From an uncultured Verrucomicrobiota bacterium (GTDB lineage Bacteria > Verrucomicrobiota > Verrucomicrobiia > Limisphaerales > UBA9464), in contig CAIOKD010000062.1 in assembly GCA_903858835.1 (NCBI GenBank), positions 1 through 37,355 of the forward strand: a stretch of 37,355 nt of DNA, written 5' to 3'. Positions 22,131 to 30,755 of the stretch are shown here, piece by piece. The translations under genes and the position numbers were made by a program. The notes under the pieces were generated by a model. The model saw only the letters and a list, made by a program, of their open reading frames with translations. It did not search any database and was not told the DNA's origin. Positions within the stretch are counted from its first letter, which is position 1. The number at the start of each line of letters is the position of its first letter.

Positions 22131-23213
22131 ATGCCCATCCCCACCGTCGCTCCGGAAGCCGTCGCCGCCGCCAAGAGCCAACTCGACCAGCACCTGCTGG
22201 AGATCATCGAATGGCACTTCAATCCCGCCACGGGTTGCCCCTTCTGGCTCGATTGGGCCCGCAAGAACTGGGATCCCCGCAAGGAGATCCGCAGCTTCGA
22301 AGACATGCTCAAGTTCCCGCACTTCCAGGACGAGTCGCTGCGCGACCTTCAGCCCGAGGTCTGGGTGCCGGCCGAGTTCAAGGGCAAGCCTTTCAACATC
22401 TTCGAGACCGGCGGCACCACCGGCATGCCGAAGCAGCGCATCGGTTGGAACGACTACAGGGTCGATTACTCCGAGTTCAGCGACAAAATCGACGACACCC
22501 ACTTCCCGCGCGGGGGTGCGTGGTTGATGATGGGCCCGACCGGCCCCCGCCGCCTGCGTCTGGCGATCGAGCACTTGGCCAACGTCCGGGGCAGCTCCTG
22601 CTACTTCATCGACCTCGACCCGCGCTTCGTGAAGAAGCTCTTGTCGAACAAGCAGTACGATGTGGCCAAGCAGTACATGGCCCACGTGGTCGACCAGGCC
22701 GCCACGATCCTCAAGCACCGCAAGGTCAGCGGCCTGTTCACCACGCCGAAGCTGCTGGAGGCCCTGGCCGAGCAGGTCAACCTCTGGGAGGCGGGCATCC
22801 GCGGCGTGTTCTGCGGCGGCACCTCGATGAAGCCGCAGGAAGTGCGGTTCATCGTCGAGGAATTGCTCGAGGGCCGGATCGGGTTCTACCCCACCTACGG
22901 CAACACCCTGATGGGCCTGGCCGCCAGCGTGCCGCTGCAACCGGAGGACAACTTCAGCGTGACCTACTACTCGCCGCAGCCCCGGGCGGTCCTGCGCGTG
23001 GTGAAGCCCAACGCCACCCAGGAACTGGTGAACTACGGTGAGTTCGGCCGCGTGGAGCTCACCACCCTCACCCGCGAGTTCTTCATGCCACGCTTCCTCG
23101 AGCGCGACGAGGCCATCCGCCGCGCTCCGCGTCCGCCCTACGCCTGGGATGGCGTGGGTGATGTCCGTCCGTTCGGCGCGATGGAGAAGACCATCGTCGA
23201 GGGCGTGTACTGA
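22131..23213 (+). CDS. PaaK/phenylacetate-CoA ligase-like adenylate-forming protein, short form
   Basis: FETGGTTGMPKQR AMP-binding P-loop; FYPTYGNTLMGLAA; ends soon after WDGVGDVRPFG. Confidence 0.7.
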   Translation: MPIPTVAPEAVAAAKSQLDQHLLEIIEWHFNPATGCPFWLDWARKNWDPRKEIRSFEDMLKFPHFQDESLRDLQPEVWVPAEFKGKPFNIFETGGTTGMPKQRIGWNDYRVDYSEFSDKIDDTHFPRGGAWLMMGPTGPRRLRLAIEHLANVRGSSCYFIDLDPRFVKKLLSNKQYDVAKQYMAHVVDQAATILKHRKVSGLFTTPKLLEALAEQVNLWEAGIRGVFCGGTSMKPQEVRFIVEELLEGRIGFYPTYGNTLMGLAASVPLQPEDNFSVTYYSPQPRAVLRVVKPNATQELVNYGEFGRVELTTLTREFFMPRFLERDEAIRRAPRPPYAWDGVGDVRPFGAMEKTIVEGVY

Positions 23214-23248
23214 GGTTCCGGGCTGTCTTTGCCCGAAGACCCAAGAAC

Positions 23249-23284
23249 AACGCCGACTCCGTGTCATCCACGGGTCGGCGTTTT
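23249..23284 (+). terminator. Rho-independent terminator downstream of the PaaK-like gene
   Basis: AACGCCGACTCCGTG-tcatc-CACGGGTCGGCGTTTT (one bulge) followed by T-tract. Confidence 0.85.
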
Positions 23285-23342
23285 CACTTTGGGACGGACT
23301 TCACAGAAGCCCCGACATCATCCGCAGAGGAACTCAAGGCGC

Positions 23343-25601
23343 CTAGGCCGCCTTGGGCACCGAATTGGTCTCGGGTTTTGCCGGGTCGGCTTTGGTTCCA
23401 GCGTCCTTCTTTGGGAAGTGATAGCGGTGCTTCAACACGTCGGGGAGGTATTCCTCAAGCTTGTCGGCCCTCCATTGCAAGCCGATCAAGCCCGCGACAA
23501 CCAACGCGCCGTACAGTTTCCAAGGCCGCCGGGTTTCCTCGAACGGATCGACCAGGTCGCGGCTTGATCCGGGAGGCAATTCCGCGATGGCCGTCAGCCG
23601 GGTGCCGAAGGGCACGTTGATCCGGGCCTTGGCGTTCACGGCCCAGCCGTTGGCATCCAGGATCGGCCCCAGGTTGCGCTTGCGCAGCTTGATGTAGGTC
23701 ATCACCAGCGACGGTCCCGAGATCAAGGCCATCACGCCGACGATGGCCCCGACCATGGCGAACGCCCCCTGGGCCCATAGATCCTTGCCGAGGGTGGCCA
23801 CCGCGGTGAAGAAGCCGCCGATGGCTCCGAAGGCCACACCCAACGCGGCGACCGTGCCCACATCAACCTTCTGCGGAGCGGCGGCTGCCGCCGGAGTCAC
23901 CGACTTGGTCGCCACCGTAGTAGCCGCGGCCGCGAGCTTCTGGCTGGCGGCGGCATCGGCCTCGGCCGCCCGTTTGGCGATCTGCTCCTCCACCCAGCGG
24001 ACGAACCGCTTGTAGGGTTGCCAGAAGGCCTGTCGGAGGCTGATGGGATTGGCCACGATCTTGGTGATGGTGGCGTCGTAATCGAGCCCCTTGCGGTCGT
24101 AGAACACACCGTTGCGGCCCACCATCAGGTTCTCGTCGTCGCCCTGGGAGAAGATGGCCACCACGGTCAGTTTCTGCCCGGTCGCCTTTCGGAGGCAGTC
24201 CACATAGGCCAAGTAGGCTCCGGCCAGGCTGGCCATCACCGCATGCTTGGCGGGATCCACCACGGTGATGCAGAGGTTGCATGACCGCTGGTCGAGATAG
24301 AGGGTGCCCGCCTGGAAGATCGCCGGCGATCCCCCGTCGTAGAGGTCGCGGAAATTCACGAAATTGGTGGCGAGCACGATCAGGTCCCGATGGAAGCGTA
24401 CGAACTTCTCGACCGAGGCGACGCCGGAGGCCTCCATCTCCAATTCCTTATCGCGGGCGATGAGACCCGTGATCGCCGCCCGGGCATCGCCCCGCAGGAT
24501 CTCCCGCACCCGGGCGATGCCGAGCGACTCGACGCGCATCCCTGCCTTGGCGGTCTGCCAAGCCTCGTACGGGGCCAATCGCGCTTGGACGACCGACCAA
24601 TCCTCTTCGGTGAGCACCTCGCGCGCGCCCAGCAGCGGTTCCACCGTCGCCGAGCGGAAGGTCGCGATGGCCTGGGCATGGGCGGGATTGAGACCCGAAA
24701 CCAACGACAACGGTTGCCCCGGGACGATCCGGGATACGGGAAACCCGGAGACCTCCTGCGCGGAGAGGCTCAGATCCTTGGTCAGGAGACCCTTGTACTC
24801 CTCCTCAGTGCGGTTGAGCAGCGGGGATAATCGGGCCTCGAACGTCGCCAGGCGGCAGCGACCGAAGTAGTCGTCGATCTTGGCCTTCACCGCCTGCATC
24901 GCAGCGGCAGCCGCAGCCGTCGCGGGCCCGGCGGGGAGGATCTTGGCCGCATCGGCTTCGGAGGTGTTCACCCAGGCATCGAACCGGGCCAATTCCGTGA
25001 AGAACTCCTCCACCTTGGCCGCATCGACGCCCGGCTTGCCGCTCCGGTCCATCACCGACCCGACCGCCGCCATGGCCTCGCGGATGACCTGCTGGACGGT
25101 GGTGTCTTCAGCCGATTCAGGGATGATCACCCCGTCACCGTTGAAGACCGTGTTGGCGAAGCTCTTGGACGCGGCGGCGGCATCGTCGACCGTGATGACC
25201 CCGGCCTCAGCCTTGCTCAACTGGCGCAGGATCACCCTGGCCGACCCGAGGATCTGGCGCCCCTCGGGGACTTGGTCGTTGATCGCCGTGAGCGCGACAC
25301 CGTCCCGGCCTTTCACGAGATCATCGGGGTCCCGCAGCATCGACCCCGCCCATCGGATCGCCGCAATCAACTCCTGCGCCCGGATGCGCCCATCTCCATC
25401 GGAGTCGATCAGCGCGGCGGTCTTGGGATCAAACTCGATGCCCGTGGTCGGACAGGCCAGGGCCACCCAGAGTTTCTGGTCCAACTGGTCCAGGTTCATC
25501 AGGTCCGCCCCCGTCTGGAGCTTGACCTGGTCGAAACCTCCGGCACGGAAGAACTGCCAGGTGTGCGGTTTCCGAGGAGCGTTGGTCTGCGGCGATTGCA
25601 T
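23343..25601 (-). CDS. EF-hand-containing predicted membrane protein of unknown function
   Basis: DSDGDGRIRAQEL EF-hand loop and a second NGDGVIIPES; C-terminal hydrophobic segments VAALGVAFGAIGGFFTAVATL, GAFAMVGAIVGVMALISGPSLVM and LYGALVVAGLIGLQW. Likely start MQSPQTNAP at 25601. Confidence 0.72.
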   Translation of the reverse strand: MQSPQTNAPRKPHTWQFFRAGGFDQVKLQTGADLMNLDQLDQKLWVALACPTTGIEFDPKTAALIDSDGDGRIRAQELIAAIRWAGSMLRDPDDLVKGRDGVALTAINDQVPEGRQILGSARVILRQLSKAEAGVITVDDAAAASKSFANTVFNGDGVIIPESAEDTTVQQVIREAMAAVGSVMDRSGKPGVDAAKVEEFFTELARFDAWVNTSEADAAKILPAGPATAAAAAAMQAVKAKIDDYFGRCRLATFEARLSPLLNRTEEEYKGLLTKDLSLSAQEVSGFPVSRIVPGQPLSLVSGLNPAHAQAIATFRSATVEPLLGAREVLTEEDWSVVQARLAPYEAWQTAKAGMRVESLGIARVREILRGDARAAITGLIARDKELEMEASGVASVEKFVRFHRDLIVLATNFVNFRDLYDGGSPAIFQAGTLYLDQRSCNLCITVVDPAKHAVMASLAGAYLAYVDCLRKATGQKLTVVAIFSQGDDENLMVGRNGVFYDRKGLDYDATITKIVANPISLRQAFWQPYKRFVRWVEEQIAKRAAEADAAASQKLAAAATTVATKSVTPAAAAAPQKVDVGTVAALGVAFGAIGGFFTAVATLGKDLWAQGAFAMVGAIVGVMALISGPSLVMTYIKLRKRNLGPILDANGWAVNAKARINVPFGTRLTAIAELPPGSSRDLVDPFEETRRPWKLYGALVVAGLIGLQWRADKLEEYLPDVLKHRYHFPKKDAGTKADPAKPETNSVPKAA

Positions 25602-25685
25602 GGCGGGCGACAGCGTTGGCGATAAACAATAGCAGCGGAGCCGGGGCGATGCCACCCAGCGTATCGGTGGATCCCGGGCGGAGCT

Positions 25686-26645
25686 TCAGCCGGGAATCCG
25701 AATCTCGGGAGGCGGCGGCGATTCCTTGAGGCGGCGATGGGCCTCGGGATCCGACCGCTTGAGGAGTTCGAGACGTTCCACTAGACCATCCACCCCGGGG
25801 CCGCCGCTATGGCACACGTCGAGGCGGGTGTAGGGCTTGAAGTGCTGGGGCAGGCCGATCACCCGGGCACGATCCGGCGCCCACTCAGCGACCGGACGGC
25901 GGTCGAGGACCAGCCAACTGTAGGGCAGGCTCCTCAGATCGATGCCCGCCCTGCGGCCGAACTGGACCCACTCCCCATCGGTGAAGGCCTCGGTCGGAGC
26001 CTTGGCGAAGAAGTGGCACCAATCGGATTCCCTGACGGGTGCCTGGAGACCGCAGGCCTGACGATGGGGACAGGGTGCAACGATGTGGAACTCGTCGCGC
26101 AACTGTTCCCGCAAGGTGATGAGGCCACGACTGCAGGCATGGGTGCCGGGCTCGAGCCACAAGACACATTGGGCCGCCCTCACGGCCGCCATCAGGCGCG
26201 GCAGGTCGTCTCGGTGCAACTCGTTGAGCACATGGCTGATCACCAACGTGGTGCAGGACCCCTGCCCCGAGGGATCGGGTTCGGCCCGGAGACCCGGGAA
26301 GCGATCCCGGGCTCGCCCCGAGGCGAACTGCATGGCCAAAGCGGATCGATCGTGCAGTCGGACTTCCGGGAGGTTCGCCTGACCGAACGTATCGACCACA
26401 CAGCGCGAGGCCACACCGCTGCCGCATCCCCAGTCGAGCATCGGACCCGCGGGCGGCGCCCAGCCCAGGCGCAACAGTTCCGACAAGGCCGCCCCCCACT
26501 TCCAGGCGATGCGCTGGGCGTAGGTGAAGTCGTAGCTGGCGAGATCCGAGAGGTTGCGCCAGTAGGGTTCCCGCACCGGCTCGGAGCGCAGGAAGAGGGC
26601 CCTCAGCCGGTCCAGAGAGGCCCAGTCCACCTCGTCCCAGGTCAT
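25686..26645 (-). CDS. Rsm22-like (METTL17 family) small-subunit ribosomal methyltransferase-like protein
   Basis: MLDWGCGSGVAS SAM motif; VISHVLNEL; LEPGTHACSRGLITLREQL; CPHRQACGL...SDWCHF Cys motif typical of the Rsm22 family. Confidence 0.8.
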   Translation of the reverse strand: MTWDEVDWASLDRLRALFLRSEPVREPYWRNLSDLASYDFTYAQRIAWKWGAALSELLRLGWAPPAGPMLDWGCGSGVASRCVVDTFGQANLPEVRLHDRSALAMQFASGRARDRFPGLRAEPDPSGQGSCTTLVISHVLNELHRDDLPRLMAAVRAAQCVLWLEPGTHACSRGLITLREQLRDEFHIVAPCPHRQACGLQAPVRESDWCHFFAKAPTEAFTDGEWVQFGRRAGIDLRSLPYSWLVLDRRPVAEWAPDRARVIGLPQHFKPYTRLDVCHSGGPGVDGLVERLELLKRSDPEAHRRLKESPPPPEIRIPG

Positions 26646-27856
26646 GGTGTTGCGGGGTTCGGAACGGCCGTGGCGGCGGGGACCAGAGCGAAGCCGAGGC
26701 GCTCGGCTAGGCGCTGGCGGACGATGCCGTGGAATCGGGCGAACTCCACCACGGCCCGCGCACGAGCCTCGGTGTCACTCGGGGATTTCCGACGAATGGC
26801 CGCGATCATCAGGTTCTTGCCCGTGTGTTCGGTGGAGATGAACTCGAAGACGCGGGTGTCATACCCGGCCCACTCCAGCAGCAGGGCACGCAACGCATCG
26901 GTGGCGAACTCGGCCTGTCGCTCGCGGAAGATGCCGTGACGCAGCGAACCGGCCAATGGGGCCGGCACCGACAACTGGGGGCGCACCTCCTGATGGCAAC
27001 ACGGCGAGACCAGGATCAGCGGGGCTCCGGATTGGACCCCCTTGGCCAGAGCCTCATCGGTGGCGGTGTCGCAGGCGTGGAGAGCCATCACCACGGAAGC
27101 CTCCTCCAGACGGCTGGAGGCGATGTCGCCGGCCTCAAACTTCAACCGGGTGAATCCGCAACGGCCGGCCACGGACCGCCCCTGCTCGACCAGACCCGGG
27201 CGCACCTCAACTCCGATGGCCGTGACTTCTCCGGTGCGGGTTTTGGACAGATGATCGTAGGCCGCGAAGGTCAGATAGGCCTTGCCGCAGCCCATGTCCA
27301 CGAGGTGCAACGGGGCCGCCGGATCGAGTTGGGCCGCGACGAGCAACGGCTGCAGCACTTCGACAAAGCGATTGATCTGACGGAACTTGGCTTCCATGCC
27401 CGCCTTCACGGATCCGTCGGCCGCGGTGACGCCCAATTCACGGAGCCAGGTCGAGTGTCCTGGCACGGGCCGCTCCTTGGCCCGATCGTGGGCGAGGTCG
27501 GGCACCTCGGTCACCTCGGGCTTGCCCAGGAGCATCCGGGTGGGCCGTCCCTTGCGGAAGGTGAGCTGAGCGGTGCCGGTGGTGGTCGACAAGAAACCGT
27601 TGAGGAACTGCTGTCCCAGCAGGTCGCGCAGCAGGTCGATCGCCTCGTCGTACGGGAAATTCTTGGTCACATCCCGCGTCGGGTGGCGGTACACGAAGGA
27701 CAACACCGGGGCGTCCTTCAGGCGGACCGGCCGGATGAACACGTTGCGGATCCCGTCCGGCTGCACCGAGGCCCCGAGGTTCAGGCGAACCAGGGTGCCG
27801 TCTTGGGCGCTCTGGCGCACGCGGTCCAGGAACTCGTCCACCGTCTTGGAACTCAT
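26642..27856 (-). CDS. Class I SAM-dependent methyltransferase (Methyltransf_32-like)
   Basis: VDMGCGKAYLTFAAYDHL; MALHACDTATDEAL; ILVSPCCHQEV. Start MSSKTVDEF at 27856. Confidence 0.8.
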   Translation of the reverse strand: MSSKTVDEFLDRVRQSAQDGTLVRLNLGASVQPDGIRNVFIRPVRLKDAPVLSFVYRHPTRDVTKNFPYDEAIDLLRDLLGQQFLNGFLSTTTGTAQLTFRKGRPTRMLLGKPEVTEVPDLAHDRAKERPVPGHSTWLRELGVTAADGSVKAGMEAKFRQINRFVEVLQPLLVAAQLDPAAPLHLVDMGCGKAYLTFAAYDHLSKTRTGEVTAIGVEVRPGLVEQGRSVAGRCGFTRLKFEAGDIASSRLEEASVVMALHACDTATDEALAKGVQSGAPLILVSPCCHQEVRPQLSVPAPLAGSLRHGIFRERQAEFATDALRALLLEWAGYDTRVFEFISTEHTGKNLMIAAIRRKSPSDTEARARAVVEFARFHGIVRQRLAERLGFALVPAATAVPNPATP

Positions 27857-27867
27857 GGGCGCAAGGT

Positions 27868-29064
27868 CTAACCGATCGCTGGAGCCGGTGACAGGACGCT
27901 TTCCGCCGGCAGGGGGCCCGCCAGGCGCAGGTCGGCCACGCATTCCACATGCTGGGTCTGCGGGAACATGTCGAGGGGCAGGACCGTCTCCAGCCGGTAG
28001 CGCCCGTCGGCGCAGAGGATCTTCAGGTCCCGGGCCAGCGTGGCGGGATGACAGGAGACGTAGAGGATCTGACCCGGGCCCGTCTTCCGCAGGACCTCCA
28101 GACTGGGCGGGCGACACCCGACCCGCGGCGGGTCGAGCAGCACGGCCGTCTGGGCGGGATTCCATTTCGCCAACAGGCCGGGGAGCACCTGGTCGGTGTC
28201 ACCGGCGACGTAAGATCCATTGCGGATGCCGCGGGATGCCTGGTTGCGACGGGCCGCCTGGATCGCGGGCGCGTCGAGTTCGACCCCGACGAAGTTCTCC
28301 ACCGTATCGGCGACCTCGAGGCTAAAGAACCCGACCCCGCAATAGGCATCGACCAGGTTCCGCGCCCCGTGGCTGCGCAGGCGGTCTTTCACCACCCGCA
28401 CCAACTCAGGCAGCAGTAGGAAATTGTTCTGAAAGAAAGAGTGCTCCGGCACTTCCCATCCCGGGGCCTCCATGCGCAACACCGTCTTGATCCCGCCCTT
28501 GGGCGGCGGGTTGCGGCGCCACTCCGTGATCGCCTCGTTGATGGCAGGCTCGGCGATGGCACAGGACTCGATGTCGCAGACCAGGCCGCAGTCGGTGCGC
28601 ATGAATCCCAGGTTCAGCTTCTGGGCGGGTTTGTTCCACTGGCTGCGAACAAGCACACGGTTGCGGTAGTGGTAGGGATTCGGGCACGGGATCACCGGCT
28701 GGACAACCGATGGATCGAACCCGCCGACACGCCGGAAGAGCTCGCCGATCTGCCGATGCTTCCAGCGGAGCTGTGCGGCGTAGTCGAGGTGCTGGTACTG
28801 GCAACCGCCGCATTCGCCGAAATAGGCGCACTTCGGCTCCACCCGCTCCGGCGAGGGCTTGAGGATCTTCACCAGTTCGGCACGGCCGAAGCTCTTCTTC
28901 ACCTCGGTGAGCTTGGCCTCGACCACATCGCCGGGCGCGGTGAACGGGACGAAGAGGACGAAATCGCCCACCCGCCCGACCCCTTCGCCCCCGAAGGCGA
29001 GGTCGGTGATCTCCAGTCGCAGCCGTTGGCCGGCCACGGGCAGTCCGTTGGGCAGTGTTTCCAC
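27868..29064 (-). CDS. 23S rRNA (uracil-5-)-methyltransferase, RlmD/RumA-like with TRAM domain and [4Fe-4S] motif
   Basis: TRAM-like N-terminus (LRLEITDLAFGGEGVGRVGDFVLFVPFTAPGDVV); CAYFGECGGCQYQHL; VDAYCGVGFFSL; DPPRVGC; YVSCHPATLARDL. Confidence 0.92.
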   Translation of the reverse strand: METLPNGLPVAGQRLRLEITDLAFGGEGVGRVGDFVLFVPFTAPGDVVEAKLTEVKKSFGRAELVKILKPSPERVEPKCAYFGECGGCQYQHLDYAAQLRWKHRQIGELFRRVGGFDPSVVQPVIPCPNPYHYRNRVLVRSQWNKPAQKLNLGFMRTDCGLVCDIESCAIAEPAINEAITEWRRNPPPKGGIKTVLRMEAPGWEVPEHSFFQNNFLLLPELVRVVKDRLRSHGARNLVDAYCGVGFFSLEVADTVENFVGVELDAPAIQAARRNQASRGIRNGSYVAGDTDQVLPGLLAKWNPAQTAVLLDPPRVGCRPPSLEVLRKTGPGQILYVSCHPATLARDLKILCADGRYRLETVLPLDMFPQTQHVECVADLRLAGPLPAESVLSPAPAIG

Positions 29065-29122
29065 CCCGCCGAATTGCCACGAATCGGGTCCCGGACAAAA
29101 GGACGGACTTTGGCCAACGACT

Positions 29123-30184
29123 CTAGTCGCCGTTGGGATAGGAACCCAGGATCTTCACGAAACTGCAGTGCTGGCCGAGCATTTCGATGGCCTTGGCGAC
29201 CTTGGCGTCCTCGGCATGGCCGTCGATGTCGGCGAAGAAGAAGTATTCCCAGGCCTTCCGCTTCGAGGGGCGCGACTCGATCTTGGTCATGTTGATGCGG
29301 AATCGGCGGAACGGCGCCAGGGCGCGGTGCAAGGCCCCGGCCTCGTCGCGCAGACTGAACATCAGGCTGGTGCGGTCGGCCCCGGAACTGGGACCGCACT
29401 GACGGCCCAGGACCAGGAACCGCGTGGCGTTGGCCGAGTTGTCCTGGATGTCGCGCTCGAGGATGGGGACCTTGTAGCGCTCGCCCGCCAATTCGCCGGT
29501 GATGGCCGCCGCGTGCTTCTCCTTGGCCGCCAATTCCGCCGAGCGGGCGTTGGAGCTGGTCTCGACCACCTCGGCCTGCGGCAGGCTGCGTTGGATCCAA
29601 CCGCGGCATTGAGCGAGCGTCTGGGGGTGGACGTAGAGCTTGCGTATGTCCTCGCGGCGCCCCTTGGCCGCCAGGCAGTGCGAGATCTTCAGGACGATCT
29701 GGGAGACGATCTTCAGGTCGCTGTCCACGAACATGTCCAACGTGTGGGTCACCACGCCCTCGGTGGAGTTCTCCACGGGCACGACCCCGTAGTCGGCCTT
29801 CTGGCGGGACACCTCGTTGAACACGTCGGCGATGGTCCTCTGGGGCGCATAGGCCAGCGACGCCCCGAAACGACGCAGGGCCGCCTGGTGAGTGAAGGTG
29901 GCCTCGGGCCCGAGGTAGGCGATGGTCAGGCTGCGTTCCAATGAGAGGGCGCAGGACATGATCTCGCGGTAGATGGCCCGGAGCCCCTCGTGGGTGATCG
30001 GCCCCTGGTTGTGGCGAAAGACCTTCTGGAAGACGGCGCGCTCGCGGTGTGGCGCGTAAATCTCCTGGCCGTGACGGGTCTTGATCGCCCCGATCTCAAG
30101 CACGTGACGCGTGCGTTCGTTGAGCAGTCGCACGATCTCGGCGTCCAGCGCATCGATGGCTTGGCGGTGTTCCTGCAGCGACAT
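29123..30184 (-). CDS. pheA: Bifunctional chorismate mutase/prephenate dehydratase
   Basis: CM domain MSLQEHRQAIDALDAEIVRLLNERTRHVLEIGAIK; PDT domain YLGPEATFTHQAALRRFG...VVPVENSTEGVV; ACT domain DEAGALHRALAPFRRFRINMTKIESRPSK. Confidence 0.95.
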   Translation of the reverse strand: MSLQEHRQAIDALDAEIVRLLNERTRHVLEIGAIKTRHGQEIYAPHRERAVFQKVFRHNQGPITHEGLRAIYREIMSCALSLERSLTIAYLGPEATFTHQAALRRFGASLAYAPQRTIADVFNEVSRQKADYGVVPVENSTEGVVTHTLDMFVDSDLKIVSQIVLKISHCLAAKGRREDIRKLYVHPQTLAQCRGWIQRSLPQAEVVETSSNARSAELAAKEKHAAAITGELAGERYKVPILERDIQDNSANATRFLVLGRQCGPSSGADRTSLMFSLRDEAGALHRALAPFRRFRINMTKIESRPSKRKAWEYFFFADIDGHAEDAKVAKAIEMLGQHCSFVKILGSYPNGD

Positions 30185-30629
30185 GGCTTCCGGCACGATG
30201 CCGCAACTCGCGGGCGGGGCGAAGGAGGTTTTTTTCGCCCGATGCGGATTTTCCCGCCCGACGGTGCTCGCCCCGGACAGCGGTTCCACTTGGACTCTGC
30301 AATTGCCCGAGGGCCAGGCGGAGCGTGGGCGTGCGGCTTTCAATATGCTTTGGTGCCACGGGTGCCACGTGGCGAAGGGGTACGAGAAGGAGTTCGAGGC
30401 GCCCCACGCCCAACCGGCCGTCCCTGTCGTGCTGGGGCGGGAGAACCGGAAACCCAGCCGGATGGAACTGGTGAACTCCATCGTCAACCCCTCGCACCGC
30501 ATCGAACCGGGCTTCCAACGCAACCTGGTGACCCAGGGGAAGTTCTCGCGGATGGGCGATTACAACGAAACCATGACGCTCCAGCAATTGAGCGACCTCG
30601 TGGCGTTCCTGGAGTCGCTGCAGCGCTGA
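30183..30629 (+). CDS. c-type cytochrome domain protein; N-terminus uncertain, no recognisable signal peptide
   Basis: RGRAAFNMLWCHGCHVAKG (CxxCH) ... GKFSRMGDYNETMTLQQLSDLVAFLESLQR (distal Met motif). Start codon not resolvable from sequence. Confidence 0.65.
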   Translation: MASGTMPQLAGGAKEVFFARCGFSRPTVLAPDSGSTWTLQLPEGQAERGRAAFNMLWCHGCHVAKGYEKEFEAPHAQPAVPVVLGRENRKPSRMELVNSIVNPSHRIEPGFQRNLVTQGKFSRMGDYNETMTLQQLSDLVAFLESLQR

Positions 30630-30667
30630 ACCCGAACCCGGCCGAAGGATCATCGGCCTCCAAAGGA

Positions 30668-30703
30668 AACGGCCCGCCGGATCGCGGAATCCGGGGGGCC
30701 GTT
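30668..30703. terminator. Possible bidirectional terminator between the cytochrome and the aldolase
   Basis: AACGGCCcgCCGGAT-cgcgga-ATCCGGggGGCCGTT inverted repeat between two convergent stop codons; weak T-tracts. Confidence 0.5.
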
Positions 30704-30755
30704 GTGTTCATGGGGACCGGAGCGGGGCTCCGGGAAAACCCGATGGGAGGATTTC

